From Candidatus Nitrotoga arctica (GTDB lineage Bacteria > Pseudomonadota > Gammaproteobacteria > Burkholderiales > Gallionellaceae), in assembly GCF_918378365.1 (NCBI RefSeq), contig NZ_OU912926.1:372001-436000 (forward strand): a stretch of DNA of 64,000 bases, read 5' to 3'. Position 1 is the stretch's first letter, and the number at the start of each line of letters is the position of its first letter. The notes under the pieces are model-generated. The model was not told the DNA's origin. It did not search any database and worked only from the letters and a program-made list of their open reading frames with translations. Made by a program: the position numbers and the translations under genes. This document shows, piece after piece, positions 18,736 to 27,161 of this stretch.

Positions 18736-19120
18736 TTAACTTCTCCTTTATAGTCCGCAAATTAAAATTTGAAGTACATCACTTTACGGTGGCTTGATAT
18801 AGCGTATTTTTTCAAAGAATTTTCCAAACAGTGTTCTGCGTACCTTAATGTTGAGGTGATTTACCACTCACAAATTGATACATCGATACTTGGTATCTTT
18901 ACTCATAAGTCGTAAATAGCCCGACATTTAGAGTGTGCGGAAGGAAAATCGAGTGAGGTGATTGCCCCGCGATGGAGGGAGCCAACCACACTCCACAAAT
19001 GGCTGAATCGCACGATTGATAGGCGGAGGTCTCTGCGCAAGCTCAAAGCCAAGAAAGCTCCTGGAGAACCCCCTTGCTGGCGTACGCAGGCTCGAAATTA
19101 AATCTCCCACTCAGAACGAT
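18736..19120. other. Non-coding gap between the DUF4139 and bacterioferritin genes
   Basis: No supported gene. The stretch 18930-19110 is richer in G and C than its surroundings and keeps a 60-codon minus-strand frame open. It has no ribosome binding site or recognisable motif, and I could not assign it. It may be a remnant of inserted DNA. Confidence 0.3.
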
Positions 19121-19585
19121 CTACATCTGGCTTTGTAGCCAATTCTGGATGCCGACTTTTTGCATCACGTCCAACTGGGTTTCCAGCCAATCAATGTGTT
19201 GTTCGGTGTCTTCCAGAATTTTTTTAAAGATTTCACGAGAAACATAATCGTTAGCACCTTCGCAAGCGGTCATCCCGGCGACCAGATTTTCGCGTGCGGC
19301 CAATTCTAGCTTGAGATCACAGGCCACACACTCCTCGGCTTTCTCGCCGATCATCAGCTTACCGAGTTCCTGTAAATTAGGCAGACCTTCCAGAAACAAA
19401 ACGCGCTCTATCAGCAGATCAGCATGCTTCATTTCCTCAATGGATTCATCATACTCGTGCTTACCCAGACTATTGAAACCCCAGTTCTTGTACATGCGTG
19501 CATGAAGAAAATACTGGTTAACGGCAGTCAGCTCGTGTTTCAGTTGGCGATTGAGAAACTGAATGATGTCTTTATTGCCTTTCAT
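19121..19585 (-). CDS. bfr: Bacterioferritin
   Basis: The 154-residue protein stores iron in a 24-subunit haem-containing shell. The ferroxidase ligands are visible: Glu of LKHELTAVNQYF, EEMKHAD (Glu, then the haem-ligand Met, then His), ENLVAG and the EDTEQHIDWLE segment with Glu and His. The annotated longer frame starts at 19612. ATG 19585 has AAGGAGATCATC just ahead and gives the usual MKGNKDIIQFLN start, so I use it. No bacterioferritin-associated ferredoxin gene is adjacent. Confidence 0.96.
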   Translation of the reverse strand: MKGNKDIIQFLNRQLKHELTAVNQYFLHARMYKNWGFNSLGKHEYDESIEEMKHADLLIERVLFLEGLPNLQELGKLMIGEKAEECVACDLKLELAARENLVAGMTACEGANDYVSREIFKKILEDTEQHIDWLETQLDVMQKVGIQNWLQSQM

Positions 19586-19721
19586 GATGATCTCCTTAGG
19601 TGATGGTCTCAACCAGATGGCTGAGTTAATGTGAAATTATTTGTATGCTTTATATTTTTCCTTGAACAGTCAAAATATACGGTAGCTGGTGCTCCAGCAG
19701 GAGTCGAACAGCACCGGATAT

Positions 19722-20177
19722 TTATTTCGATTCTAAAACCGTATTTTCAATAGTCGCGATCCAGATTTCGATTCCGTACCCTTCTATGCGCTGATCGATT
19801 CGTTTGCCGACAATCTCGACCTCATCGCCAACATATGGCCTAAGGGTTCCAACGTCAAGACCAGCCACGTACACGTTCAATTTATCTGCACCAACAACCA
19901 GCCTGAATGACATGTCGCGGGTATTCGGCCCCTCTCGAACATGGGCCAGTTGAAACACACCGGTAAGAACTTCCTCTGGTTCCGGCCTTTCCCGATAGAA
20001 GGACTTTTCGGCAAAAATTTGCAGGGGCTTCAACTTCCCATCTTGTGGTATGGCTTTTTTGTCAGACTGCCTGGGAGCCACCGGCACCACCTCCGATGTA
20101 GGTCGCCGGTCGCCCGTCTTGCCAAGCTCGCTCGTATTTGCGAACGGTTTACAGCCGATTCCCAGAGACGCTGCCAA
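19722..20177 (-). CDS. Putative lipoprotein with unresolved start
   Basis: The 151-codon frame from TTG 20177 begins only nine residues before a Cys (AASLGIGC). Reading upstream in the same frame gives HLLSFVIAILAASLGIGC, an excellent lipoprotein signal peptide, down to a stop at 20226-20228. That stretch has no ATG, GTG or TTG codon. Either an unusual start (ATT, ATA or ATC around 20180-20210) is used or a start has been lost. The C-terminal half (about 75-150) has a beta-rich pattern with VYVAGLDVGTLRPYVGDEVEIVGKR, suggesting an OB-like fold. It follows the PAN-domain gene closely. Function unknown. Confidence 0.5.
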   Translation of the reverse strand: MAASLGIGCKPFANTSELGKTGDRRPTSEVVPVAPRQSDKKAIPQDGKLKPLQIFAEKSFYRERPEPEEVLTGVFQLAHVREGPNTRDMSFRLVVGADKLNVYVAGLDVGTLRPYVGDEVEIVGKRIDQRIEGYGIEIWIATIENTVLESK

Positions 20178-20221
20178 AATGGCTATAACAAAAGAAAGTA
20201 GGTGGATTATTAAGCGCTGAG

Positions 20222-20755
20222 TTAATCAATACGAACCGATCTTGGCCGGAACTTCACGCCGGAGATCGTGTTTCGGTCACTCACCGGAGGAGGAACGCCA
20301 GCCTTCAACCAACAGCGGCCACGTGGCTCCTGGATTCCCCGCCGCACATAAGTCCAAGCCGCACACATTTGATCGTTCATGCATGCAGTCTCGCAGGGCT
20401 GCCATGAGTCGATCCAGAAATTGTTATAGTCTGATCCTGGACGATTGGTATTATCTTCTGCCTTCAGATCACGCTTTGAAATGTGTTCGCCTGAGCCGGA
20501 GTTGCAGCAATTGTCCTTAACCAGGGTGGGAACTCTGTCCTTGAGCCAGCAATGTCCACTTGGCCCCTGGATTCCCGGCTTGACCCAAGTCCAAGCCTGA
20601 CATCGAGGATCGCCCCCACATGAATTTCTACAGACAAATGCCGAATGTGCGTTGAAATTAGCATAATCGGAACCAGGCAAGTTGAATCCATCGACAGCGT
20701 GCGCTGATATGGAAAACACCAGCATCGTGGCTACAACAAGAAGGTAAGCTCGCAT
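20222..20755 (-). CDS. Secreted protein with two tandem PAN/Apple domains
   Basis: The 177-residue precursor has a signal peptide ending SAHA. Two repeats follow (about residues 22-90 and 105-170). Each has PGSDY-NF, a Cys pair, CxAWTxVxxGIQxPxGxCWLK and VP, which is the PAN/Apple pattern of disulfide-rich domains that bind proteins or sugars. The first repeat also has an extra Cys-Cys. Minus-strand GGAGGATAAATT precedes the ATG. The partner lipoprotein gene begins about 45 bp downstream and may be co-expressed. Ligand unknown. Confidence 0.8.
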   Translation of the reverse strand: MRAYLLVVATMLVFSISAHAVDGFNLPGSDYANFNAHSAFVCRNSCGGDPRCQAWTWVKPGIQGPSGHCWLKDRVPTLVKDNCCNSGSGEHISKRDLKAEDNTNRPGSDYNNFWIDSWQPCETACMNDQMCAAWTYVRRGIQEPRGRCWLKAGVPPPVSDRNTISGVKFRPRSVRID

Positions 20756-21135
20756 AATTTATCCTCCGCTGAATATGCTAATAAATGTCGCCTGCAACAT
20801 AGCAGCGACTAAAACAAAGCGCCTGCATCTACTTTCTACAACATTAAAAAATGCGTGAAAAATAAGCTGGACAGGATCGAATCCTAAGATAATAACCATA
20901 AAAAGCGAATAAGCAAATTGCTTATTTTGGCTAAAGAATTCATATTTTTTGAAATATTTTTAATGCCGGATGTACTTAAGGTGGCCAAACTGGATGTGCA
21001 GCAAAAAACGGTCAAGTTTTAATTCAGGTGGTGGAAAAGTACTGACTTGATGTGGGGCGGCTTTCCTCGTCGGGCACAATCAGTTGTGCAAATCCTTGGT
21101 GAATGATATTCCCTAATGCGTTACTCATAACAAAG
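20756..21135. other. Non-coding gap holding a dispersed palindromic repeat
   Basis: No gene is visible. The clear feature is the palindrome at 20901-20935, listed separately; the rest is AT-rich and unassigned. Confidence 0.4.
20901..20935. repeat. Dispersed palindromic repeat, copy 1
   Basis: AAAAGCGAATAAGCAA, one A, then TTGCTTATTTT; the 9-bp arms AATAAGCAA and TTGCTTATT are perfect. The same sequence with the same flanks (AAAAGCG on the left, TTAAAG-like on the right) recurs at 33139-33175. Confidence 0.65.
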
Positions 21136-21504
21136 TTATAGCAAGATGGCGGCAACCACTTTGCGGTCTTCTCCCATGAGGATGTTGTACGTGCGGCAGG
21201 CGGCGGGGGTATCCATACTTTCCACGCCGATGCCGGCCGCGGTCAATTGCTGATATAGGCGTGGATGCGGAAAACGCTGCTGCGCACCGGTTCCGAGCAG
21301 TACAATTTCTGGCTTCATGACTAGAAGATAGACGAAGTGCGATTCGTTTAATGCATCGAAACCTTGCGGCTGCCAATCGCTGAATACCTGTTCTGGCATG
21401 ACCACTATGGAATGCTCAAAGCACTGGCCATTGACCGTGACATAGCCAGCGCCGTGGGCAGTGAAAACATTTTGGTTTGTGCGGGTATTGAGATGCAGTT
21501 TCAC
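21136..21504 (-). CDS. Mth938-like domain protein
   Basis: The 122-residue protein matches the small Mth938/Xcc1710 fold (also in mitochondrial NDUFAF3): AGYVTVNGQCFEHSIVV near residue 20, LLVMKPEIVLLGTG near 60, and the C-terminal AACRTYNILMGEDRKVVAAIL. Function is not established. In betaproteobacteria this gene is usually divergent from, and next to, an alanine-type aminotransferase, as it is here; the two starts are about 165 bp apart and could share a regulatory region. Confidence 0.88.
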   Translation of the reverse strand: MKLHLNTRTNQNVFTAHGAGYVTVNGQCFEHSIVVMPEQVFSDWQPQGFDALNESHFVYLLVMKPEIVLLGTGAQQRFPHPRLYQQLTAAGIGVESMDTPAACRTYNILMGEDRKVVAAILL

Positions 21505-21670
21505 GCGAGTTCTCCATTTGCTGACCTAGGCGCGCTCGGTTAGAATCATGCCCTTTGCAGTCAGTAATTTCAAGGATCATAAGTGTATTTATGCCGTTTG
21601 TCGTTCGTGTCAAATTCTACCACCCAGCGGATTGATGTCACAGTTTGAAGCAACAGATTGAGAGAACTAA

Positions 21671-22933
21671 TTGAAACAACCTGACAGCACAGATATGGAA
21701 GTTGTGCCCCTTATATTGAAATCCACCAAACTGGCAAGCGTCTGCTATGACATTCGCGGCCCCGTTATGGCGCGCGCCAAGCAGATGGAAGAAGACGGCC
21801 ATCGTATTATAAAACTGAATATTGGCAATTTGGCGTCATTTGGCTTCGAAGCGCCGGAAGAAATTCAGCAGGACGTAATACATAACCTGCCTAACTCCTC
21901 CGGCTATTCTGATTCAAAAGGACTGTTTGCCGCGCGCAAAGCCATCATGCACTACGCCCAGCAAAAGAATATCGCCGGGGTGGGACTAGAGGATATTTTC
22001 ATTGGCAATGGCGCATCCGAATTGATCGTGATGTCCATGCAGGGACTGCTTAATACGGGCGATGAAGTGCTCGTGCCAGCGCCGGATTATCCGCTGTGGA
22101 CGGCGGCGGTCACCTTGGCAGGCGGCACGCCGCGCCACTATTTATGCGACGAACAGGCTGACTGGTTGCCGGACGTGGCCGACATCAGCAGCAAAATCAC
22201 ACCCAACACACGCGCCATCGTGCTGATCAACCCGAATAATCCCACTGGTACGATATACCCGGATTCGTTGTTGCAAGAAATTATCGAAATCGCACGCAAA
22301 AACAGACTCATTGTGTTCGCCGACGAAATTTATGACAAGGTACTCTATGACGGCGTGAGCCATACCTCAATTGCTTCGCTGGCGGATGATGTACTGTTCG
22401 TTACGTTTAACGGTCTGTCCAAGAATTATCGTGCTTGTGGCTATCGTGCCGGCTGGATGATTGTGTCGGGCAGAAAGAAGCACGCGCAGGATTATATTGA
22501 TGGCCTGGGCATTCTCGCTTCGATGCGGCTGTGTTCAAACGTGCCCGGGCAATTCGCCATCCAGACTGCGCTGGGAGGTTATCAGAGCATCAATGATCTG
22601 GTCGCGCCTTCCGGACGGCTGTGTAAGCAGCGGGACCTTGCATACCAATTGCTTACCGCTATTCCGGGTGTTACATGCGTCAAGCCGAAAGCTGCGCTAT
22701 ACATGTTTCCGCGCCTGGACCCCAGGATGTATCCAGTCAATGACGATCAGAAATTTATCCTTGAACTGCTGGAAACCGAGAAGGTGCTCGTGGTTCAGGG
22801 TACGGGCTTTAACTGGGCGAATCCCGACCACTTCCGCGTGGTGTTCCTGCCTAATGCGGACGATTTAGTCGAAGCGATTAGCCGAATTGCACGTTTTCTG
22901 GAGTATTACCGGAAGCGGTATGGGAAGAAGTAG
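21671..22933 (+). CDS. alaA: Alanine-type PLP-dependent aminotransferase (AlaA/AlaC class)
   Basis: The 420-residue class I/II aminotransferase probably makes alanine from pyruvate and glutamate. The family opening KLASVCYDIRGPV is followed by IKLNIGNLASFGF. The fold-type I markers are INPNNPTG, FADEIYDKVLYDG and the PLP-binding Lys in FNGLSKNYRACGYRAGW (around residue 257). TTG 21671 preceded by GAGAG is the start given; ATG 21695 is an alternative. In many betaproteobacteria this gene precedes hom and thrC, as here. AlaA versus AlaC is not certain. Confidence 0.88.
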   Translation: MKQPDSTDMEVVPLILKSTKLASVCYDIRGPVMARAKQMEEDGHRIIKLNIGNLASFGFEAPEEIQQDVIHNLPNSSGYSDSKGLFAARKAIMHYAQQKNIAGVGLEDIFIGNGASELIVMSMQGLLNTGDEVLVPAPDYPLWTAAVTLAGGTPRHYLCDEQADWLPDVADISSKITPNTRAIVLINPNNPTGTIYPDSLLQEIIEIARKNRLIVFADEIYDKVLYDGVSHTSIASLADDVLFVTFNGLSKNYRACGYRAGWMIVSGRKKHAQDYIDGLGILASMRLCSNVPGQFAIQTALGGYQSINDLVAPSGRLCKQRDLAYQLLTAIPGVTCVKPKAALYMFPRLDPRMYPVNDDQKFILELLETEKVLVVQGTGFNWANPDHFRVVFLPNADDLVEAISRIARFLEYYRKRYGKK

Positions 22934-23008
22934 TGGCTCTACATGATTCGCATGTGGACAACCCTTCGATATGTGCAAGATGAACAACAAGAAATAATCA
23001 TTTAAAAA

Positions 23009-23038
23009 TCCGTTCGTCCTGAGCTTGTCGAAGGATGG
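23009..23038 (+). repeat. REP-like repeat, left arm of inverted pair
   Basis: ATCCGTTCGTCCTGAGCTTG followed by TCGAAGGATG; a perfect 30-bp inverted copy lies at 23345-23374. Degenerate copies occur near 26628 and 26714. Confidence 0.85.
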
Positions 23039-23065
23039 ATGGATTGCTAATTAAGGATAAATGAA

Positions 23066-23404
23066 ATGTTTTGGGTGTACATTCTCCGCTGTGCCGACGG
23101 TAGCTATTACACCGGTCATACCGACAATCTTGAAAGGCGCATCGCCCAGCACCAGGCCGGAGAATGCGAGGGTTACACCGCAACGCGCCGTCCGGTGGAA
23201 CTTACTTGGTCTCAGGAGTGTGTCATGCGGGAAGACGCCTTGTCAGCCGAAATGCAAATCAAAGGCTGGAGCCGCAAGAAGAAAGAAGCCATGATGCGTA
23301 GCGACTGGACGGAAGTTTCTCGCTTGGCGAAAAGTAAATTCGCTCATCCTTCGACAAGCTCAGGACGAACGGATTTATTTCTTCTGCGGGAGGTTGAAAA
23401 TTGA
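23066..23404 (+). CDS. GIY-YIG nuclease family protein (YhbQ/UPF0213-like)
   Basis: The 112-residue protein opens with FWVYILRCADGSYYTGHT, the two catalytic strands (VYI and YTG variant of GIY-YIG). The Arg of NLERRIAQH and a Glu in the REDALSAEMQIKGWSR helix (about residue 58-70) follow. Its role is unknown; relatives are single-domain nucleases without DNA-binding domains. The last 25 residues (from about HPSTSSGRTD) are encoded by a repeat, the inverted partner of the one upstream, so the tail is probably not part of the original protein. The final codons overlap a second repeat also found at 30484. Confidence 0.88.
   Translation: MFWVYILRCADGSYYTGHTDNLERRIAQHQAGECEGYTATRRPVELTWSQECVMREDALSAEMQIKGWSRKKKEAMMRSDWTEVSRLAKSKFAHPSTSSGRTDLFLLREVEN
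23345..23374 (-). repeat. REP-like repeat, right arm inside GIY-YIG gene
   Basis: Perfect inverse of 23009-23038. It lies inside the 3' coding part of the GIY-YIG gene and encodes HPSTSSGRT. Confidence 0.85.
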
Positions 23405-23429
23405 TACCCACTTTATTTCACATAGAGCC
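23385..23429 (+). repeat. 45-bp dispersed repeat, copy 1
   Basis: TGCGGGAGGTTGAAAATTGA continuing to TTTCACATAGAGCC; about 40 of 46 positions match 30484-30529. It covers the stop of the GIY-YIG gene. Confidence 0.65.
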
Positions 23430-23628
23430 GAAGTGATTATGGAAACCCAAACATGCCCTCTCAAGTTTTTCAAGGTATGCATTTAATCTACAATGAATTT
23501 TTATAAGAGAGGCTTCCGGGCAATTTGCAACCTCGGCCCGAGTACCCCCGCTAACCCTTCACAATCCCTATTATCAGGGGAGCCGAGAGGGGATGAATAA
23601 ACGAATTGAATTTTGGAGTAAAAAACAA

Positions 23629-24942
23629 ATGAAGCCAATGAACGTAGGTCTACTGGGTATAGGCACCGTAGGTGCAGGCACATTTACCGTGTTGTCACGC
23701 AATGCTGAAGAAATTTCCCGCCGGGCGGGGCGTCCCATACGCATTGTCGCGGTGGCGGAAAAGGATGTAGCACGTGCCAATGAAATTACACAGGGCACCT
23801 GTCGGGTAGTTGACGATGCCTTCGCTGTGGTGAGCGACCCAGAAGTGGATATCGTTATTGAGCTAATCGGCGGCTGCGGTGTGGCCAAAGAATTAGTGCT
23901 TAAGGCCATTGCTAATGGCAAGCATGTGGTCACTGCTAACAAGGCGCTACTGGCCATGCATGGCAACGAAATATTTGCGGAGGCACAAAAGCAGGGCGTG
24001 ATGGTTGCATTCGAAGCGGCAGTGGCGGGCGGTGTGCCGATTATCAAAGCGGTACGCGAGGGACTGAGCGCAAATCGCATTGAATGGATTGCCGGGATTA
24101 TTAATGGAACTACTAACTTTATCCTATCCGAGATGCGCGATAAGGGGCTAAGTTTCGATACCGTGCTGAAAGAAGCACAGCGTTTGGGTTACGCCGAAGC
24201 CGATCCGACTTTCGACATCGAAGGGGTGGATGCGGCGCACAAAATCACCATACTCTCTGCGATTGCGTTCGGCATTCCGATGCAATTCGACAAAGCGTAT
24301 ATTGAGGGCATTTCCCAGCTTAATGCAAAAGACATAAAGTACGCCGAACAACTCGGCTATCGCATCAAACTGCTCGGAATTACCAGACGCACCCCGGCAG
24401 GTGTTGAGTTACGCGTGCATCCCACCTTGATTCCCGCCAAACGACTGATCGCCAATGTGGAAGGTGCAATGAACGCGGTGGTAGTACAGGGTGACGCAGT
24501 CGGTGCTACGTTGTATTACGGCAAGGGCGCTGGGGCGGAACCAACGGCCAGTGCGGTGATTGCCGATCTGATCGATGTGACGCGTATGCACACTGCCGAC
24601 CCGGAACATCGTGTGCCGCATTTGGCATTCCAGCCGGATCAATTGGTCGACCTGCCCATTCTGCCAATAGCTGAGGTGCAGACCTGTTTCTACCTGCGCC
24701 TGCGGGTGCATGATGAACCTGGCGTGCTGGCCGATATCACACGTGTGCTGGCTGATGAGCAGATTTCGATTGATGCCTTGATTCAGAAAGAACCGGGAGA
24801 TGGTGAAGACGAGACGGATTTGATTCTGCTTACCCATTTGACCCTCGAAAAACGCGTCAATGCAGCTATTGCCCGGCTTGAAAAACTGTCAGTGGTAGTG
24901 GGTAAAGTGACGCGCATCCGCATGGAAGAGTTGGGCAAATAA
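23629..24942 (+). CDS. hom: Homoserine dehydrogenase
   Basis: The enzyme reduces aspartate semialdehyde to homoserine. The Rossmann loop GIGTVGAGTF is at the N-terminus; EAAVAGGVPIIKAVREG and GIINGTTNFILSEM follow in the catalytic domain, and an ACT regulatory domain occupies the last 80 residues (LRVHDEPGVLADITRVL), which permits threonine feedback. ATG 23629 yields the usual MKPMNVGLLG start; the earlier ATG at 23593 gives an unsupported extension with its ribosome binding site too close. Length is 437 residues. thrC follows after 98 bp. Confidence 0.97.
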   Translation: MKPMNVGLLGIGTVGAGTFTVLSRNAEEISRRAGRPIRIVAVAEKDVARANEITQGTCRVVDDAFAVVSDPEVDIVIELIGGCGVAKELVLKAIANGKHVVTANKALLAMHGNEIFAEAQKQGVMVAFEAAVAGGVPIIKAVREGLSANRIEWIAGIINGTTNFILSEMRDKGLSFDTVLKEAQRLGYAEADPTFDIEGVDAAHKITILSAIAFGIPMQFDKAYIEGISQLNAKDIKYAEQLGYRIKLLGITRRTPAGVELRVHPTLIPAKRLIANVEGAMNAVVVQGDAVGATLYYGKGAGAEPTASAVIADLIDVTRMHTADPEHRVPHLAFQPDQLVDLPILPIAEVQTCFYLRLRVHDEPGVLADITRVLADEQISIDALIQKEPGDGEDETDLILLTHLTLEKRVNAAIARLEKLSVVVGKVTRIRMEELGK

Positions 24943-25040
24943 GGCATTCCCTCTCTACGGAGAAACACTTGTAAAAACTTATTCCCTACTCCTCTCTCCT
25001 GTAACAAGGAATAGGGATTGAAAGCGAAGCGAGCAAAGCA

Positions 25041-26474
25041 ATGAAATACATCTCCACACGTGGCAATTCACCCGCTAAAAATTTCACCGAAATTCTGCTC
25101 GGGGGACTCGCCCCCGATGGCGGCCTGTACCTGCCGGAAGAATATCCACAAGTAACGCGAGCCGATCTGGATAACTGGCGCAATCTGCCTTATGCTGATC
25201 TCGCTTATGCCGTGCTGTCCAAATTTGCAACGGATATTCCTGCAGCCGACCTTAAAGTGATCGTTAGCAAGACTTATACCTCTGCCAAGTATCACAATGC
25301 CCGCGCTGATTCTGACACTCAACAAATTACTCCATTGCGTACGCTGGAGTCGGGAATGCATATTTTAGAATTATCCAACGGCCCGACCTTGTCGTTCAAG
25401 GACATGGCGATGCAATTGCTGGGTAATCTGTTCGAATACGTGCTGGATAAACAGGGCGAAGAACTTAATATCCTTGGCGCCACTTCCGGTGATACCGGCT
25501 CGGCGGCGGAATACGCCATGCGCGGCAAGCGCGGCATCCGTGTGTTCATGTTGTCGCCGCACGGCAAAATGTCCGCTTTCCAGCGTGCGCAGATGTTTTC
25601 ACTACAAGATCCAAACATCTTCAACATCGCCATTCGTGGCGTGTTTGACGAGGCGCAGGACATGGTCAAGGCAGTGTCCAATGATCACGCCTTCAAAGCG
25701 AAATATAAAATCGGCACGGTCAATTCGATCAACTGGGCGCGTGTGTCGGCGCAGATCGTCTATTATTTCAAGGGCTACTTTGCCGCGACACAATCCAACG
25801 ATGAGAAAGTTGCGTTTTCGGTGCCCTCCGGCAATTTCGGTAACATTTGCGCGGGCCACATTGCGCGCATGATGGGCTTGCCCATCGGTCAGCTTATCCT
25901 TGCCACTAATGAAAACGATGTATTGGATGAGTTCTTTAGAACCGGCGTCTATCGCCCGCGCGCGACGGATCACACCTATCACACCAGCAGCCCGTCGATG
26001 GATATCTCCAAGGCATCCAACTTCGAACGCTTTATATTTGATCTGGTTGGGCGCGATGCAGCCAAGGTGCGTGAATTCTGGAGCGGCATTGATGCGGGGG
26101 GCGCGTTTGACATTAAGGGCACGCCCTATTGGCATGAGCTGTCTAAATTTGGTTTCGCTTCCGGAAAAAGTACGCACCTCGACCGCCTCAAGATCATCCG
26201 CGAACTGTGGGAAGACTACGACGTAATGGTCGATACCCATACCGCGGATGGGATCAAAGTCGGCCTCGAACAACGCCGCCCCAGCTTGCCGCTAATCTGC
26301 TTGGAAACCGCGTTGCCAGCCAAGTTTGAAGAAACCATCATCGAGGCACTCGGACGCAATCCGGAACGGCCAGCCGGATTAGAATCTATCGAGAAATTAC
26401 CACAGCGCGTCGAGGTGATGGACGCAGATTTGGAAAAGCTTAAGGCGTACATCGCTGCCAAAATTCCGAATTAG
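25041..26474 (+). CDS. thrC: Threonine synthase
   Basis: ThrC converts phosphohomoserine to threonine with PLP. The 477-residue length and the opening MKYISTRGNSPAKNFTEILLGGLAPDGGLYLPE (quoted in parts: STRGNSPAKNF, LAPDGGLY) fit the long fungal/proteobacterial class. The PLP Lys lies in LSFKDMAMQLLGN near residue 120, with GATSGDTGSAAEYA and VPSGNFGNICAG for phosphate binding. It directly follows hom, giving a two-gene threonine unit; a homoserine kinase gene is not in the window. Confidence 0.97.
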   Translation: MKYISTRGNSPAKNFTEILLGGLAPDGGLYLPEEYPQVTRADLDNWRNLPYADLAYAVLSKFATDIPAADLKVIVSKTYTSAKYHNARADSDTQQITPLRTLESGMHILELSNGPTLSFKDMAMQLLGNLFEYVLDKQGEELNILGATSGDTGSAAEYAMRGKRGIRVFMLSPHGKMSAFQRAQMFSLQDPNIFNIAIRGVFDEAQDMVKAVSNDHAFKAKYKIGTVNSINWARVSAQIVYYFKGYFAATQSNDEKVAFSVPSGNFGNICAGHIARMMGLPIGQLILATNENDVLDEFFRTGVYRPRATDHTYHTSSPSMDISKASNFERFIFDLVGRDAAKVREFWSGIDAGGAFDIKGTPYWHELSKFGFASGKSTHLDRLKIIRELWEDYDVMVDTHTADGIKVGLEQRRPSLPLICLETALPAKFEETIIEALGRNPERPAGLESIEKLPQRVEVMDADLEKLKAYIAAKIPN

Positions 26475-26846
26475 AGCTCAAAAATGTCCAAGGTTTTATG
26501 GTGAATGCGGCGACATGTTGCCGTTTTCATGATTTGTCCTGTTGGCCCAATATAAAAAAGCTTTATCATCAAACAATCCATCCTTGACCCTGTATTCCTC
26601 TGTTGCTGATCGAAAACTCCATCCATCCTTCCTTCCTTCGATAAGCTCAGGACGTTCGGCAAAACAAGCTTAGGACGAAGGAAATTTTTTGCGCTTACCG
26701 AATAGGTGAATGATCGTTCGTACTGAGTAGCCTTGCTTTGGCATGGCGTATCGAAGTATGAATGGGTGTATACAGAGGAAAATTGACCTGCCTCTTTGCT
26801 CTTGGCGTATTTTTTTGTAGGTATATTGAACGAGCAATGAAAACGT
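26475..26846. other. Intergenic stretch with degenerate REP-like repeats
   Basis: No gene. A minus-oriented degenerate copy of the TTCGTCCTGAGCTTGTCGAAGG repeat family lies at about 26628-26659 (CCTTCGATAAGCTCAGGACG). A plus-oriented variant lies at 26714-26766 (CGTTCGTACTGAGTAG, then GTATCGAAGTATGAATGG). Confidence 0.55.
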
Positions 26847-26865
26847 ATATACTTTAGCAGTATAT
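26847..26865. promoter_or_regulatory. Operator of the toxin-antitoxin module
   Basis: ATATACT and AGTATAT form a perfect 7-bp inverted repeat with a 5-bp centre, ending 17 bp before the antitoxin ATG and overlapping a -10-like sequence. Ribbon-helix-helix antitoxins bind such short repeats and repress their own operon; that is inference here. Confidence 0.5.
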
Positions 26866-26882
26866 TTTATGAGGGTCGCACC

Positions 26883-27161
26883 ATGTCCAAAGAAGCTGTT
26901 TTCACAATGAAGTTGGAGCCTGAGCTACGCGCGGAGTTCATGGCCGAAGCGGAAGCCGCCCACCGGCCGGCGTCTCAGGTCATGCGCGAATTGATGCGCG
27001 AATTCGTTCATCGTCAGCGAGAGGCGCGGGAATATGACGAGTTTCTGAGTCGTAAGGTCGATGCCGGCCGCGCCTCGATGCGCGCTGGTGTCGGTCACGC
27101 CAATGATGAAGTTGAAGCCACGTTCGCCGCGCGGCGTGCAGTTGTGACGAACCAAGCGTGA
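26883..27161 (+). CDS. Antitoxin, ribbon-helix-helix type (ParD/CopG-like)
   Basis: The 92-residue protein begins with a short beta strand and two helices (AVFTMKLEPELRAEFMAEAEAA, RPASQVMRELMREFV, quoted in parts), the layout of ribbon-helix-helix repressors. A flexible C-terminal tail follows that should bind the toxin. Its stop overlaps the toxin start as GTGA, the classical order antitoxin then toxin. The two genes look richer in G and C than the flanks, suggesting acquisition. GAGGG lies eight bases upstream of the ATG. Confidence 0.8.
   Translation: MSKEAVFTMKLEPELRAEFMAEAEAAHRPASQVMRELMREFVHRQREAREYDEFLSRKVDAGRASMRAGVGHANDEVEATFAARRAVVTNQA

Noticed and set aside
18928..19110. 60-codon minus-strand frame between DUF4139 and bfr
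   Set aside because: No ribosome binding site, Pro/Arg-biased composition and no family; described as unassigned DNA instead.
25602..26273. 223-codon minus-strand frame opposite thrC
   Set aside because: Lies wholly antisense to a well-supported gene, has no ribosome binding site and no recognisable domain.
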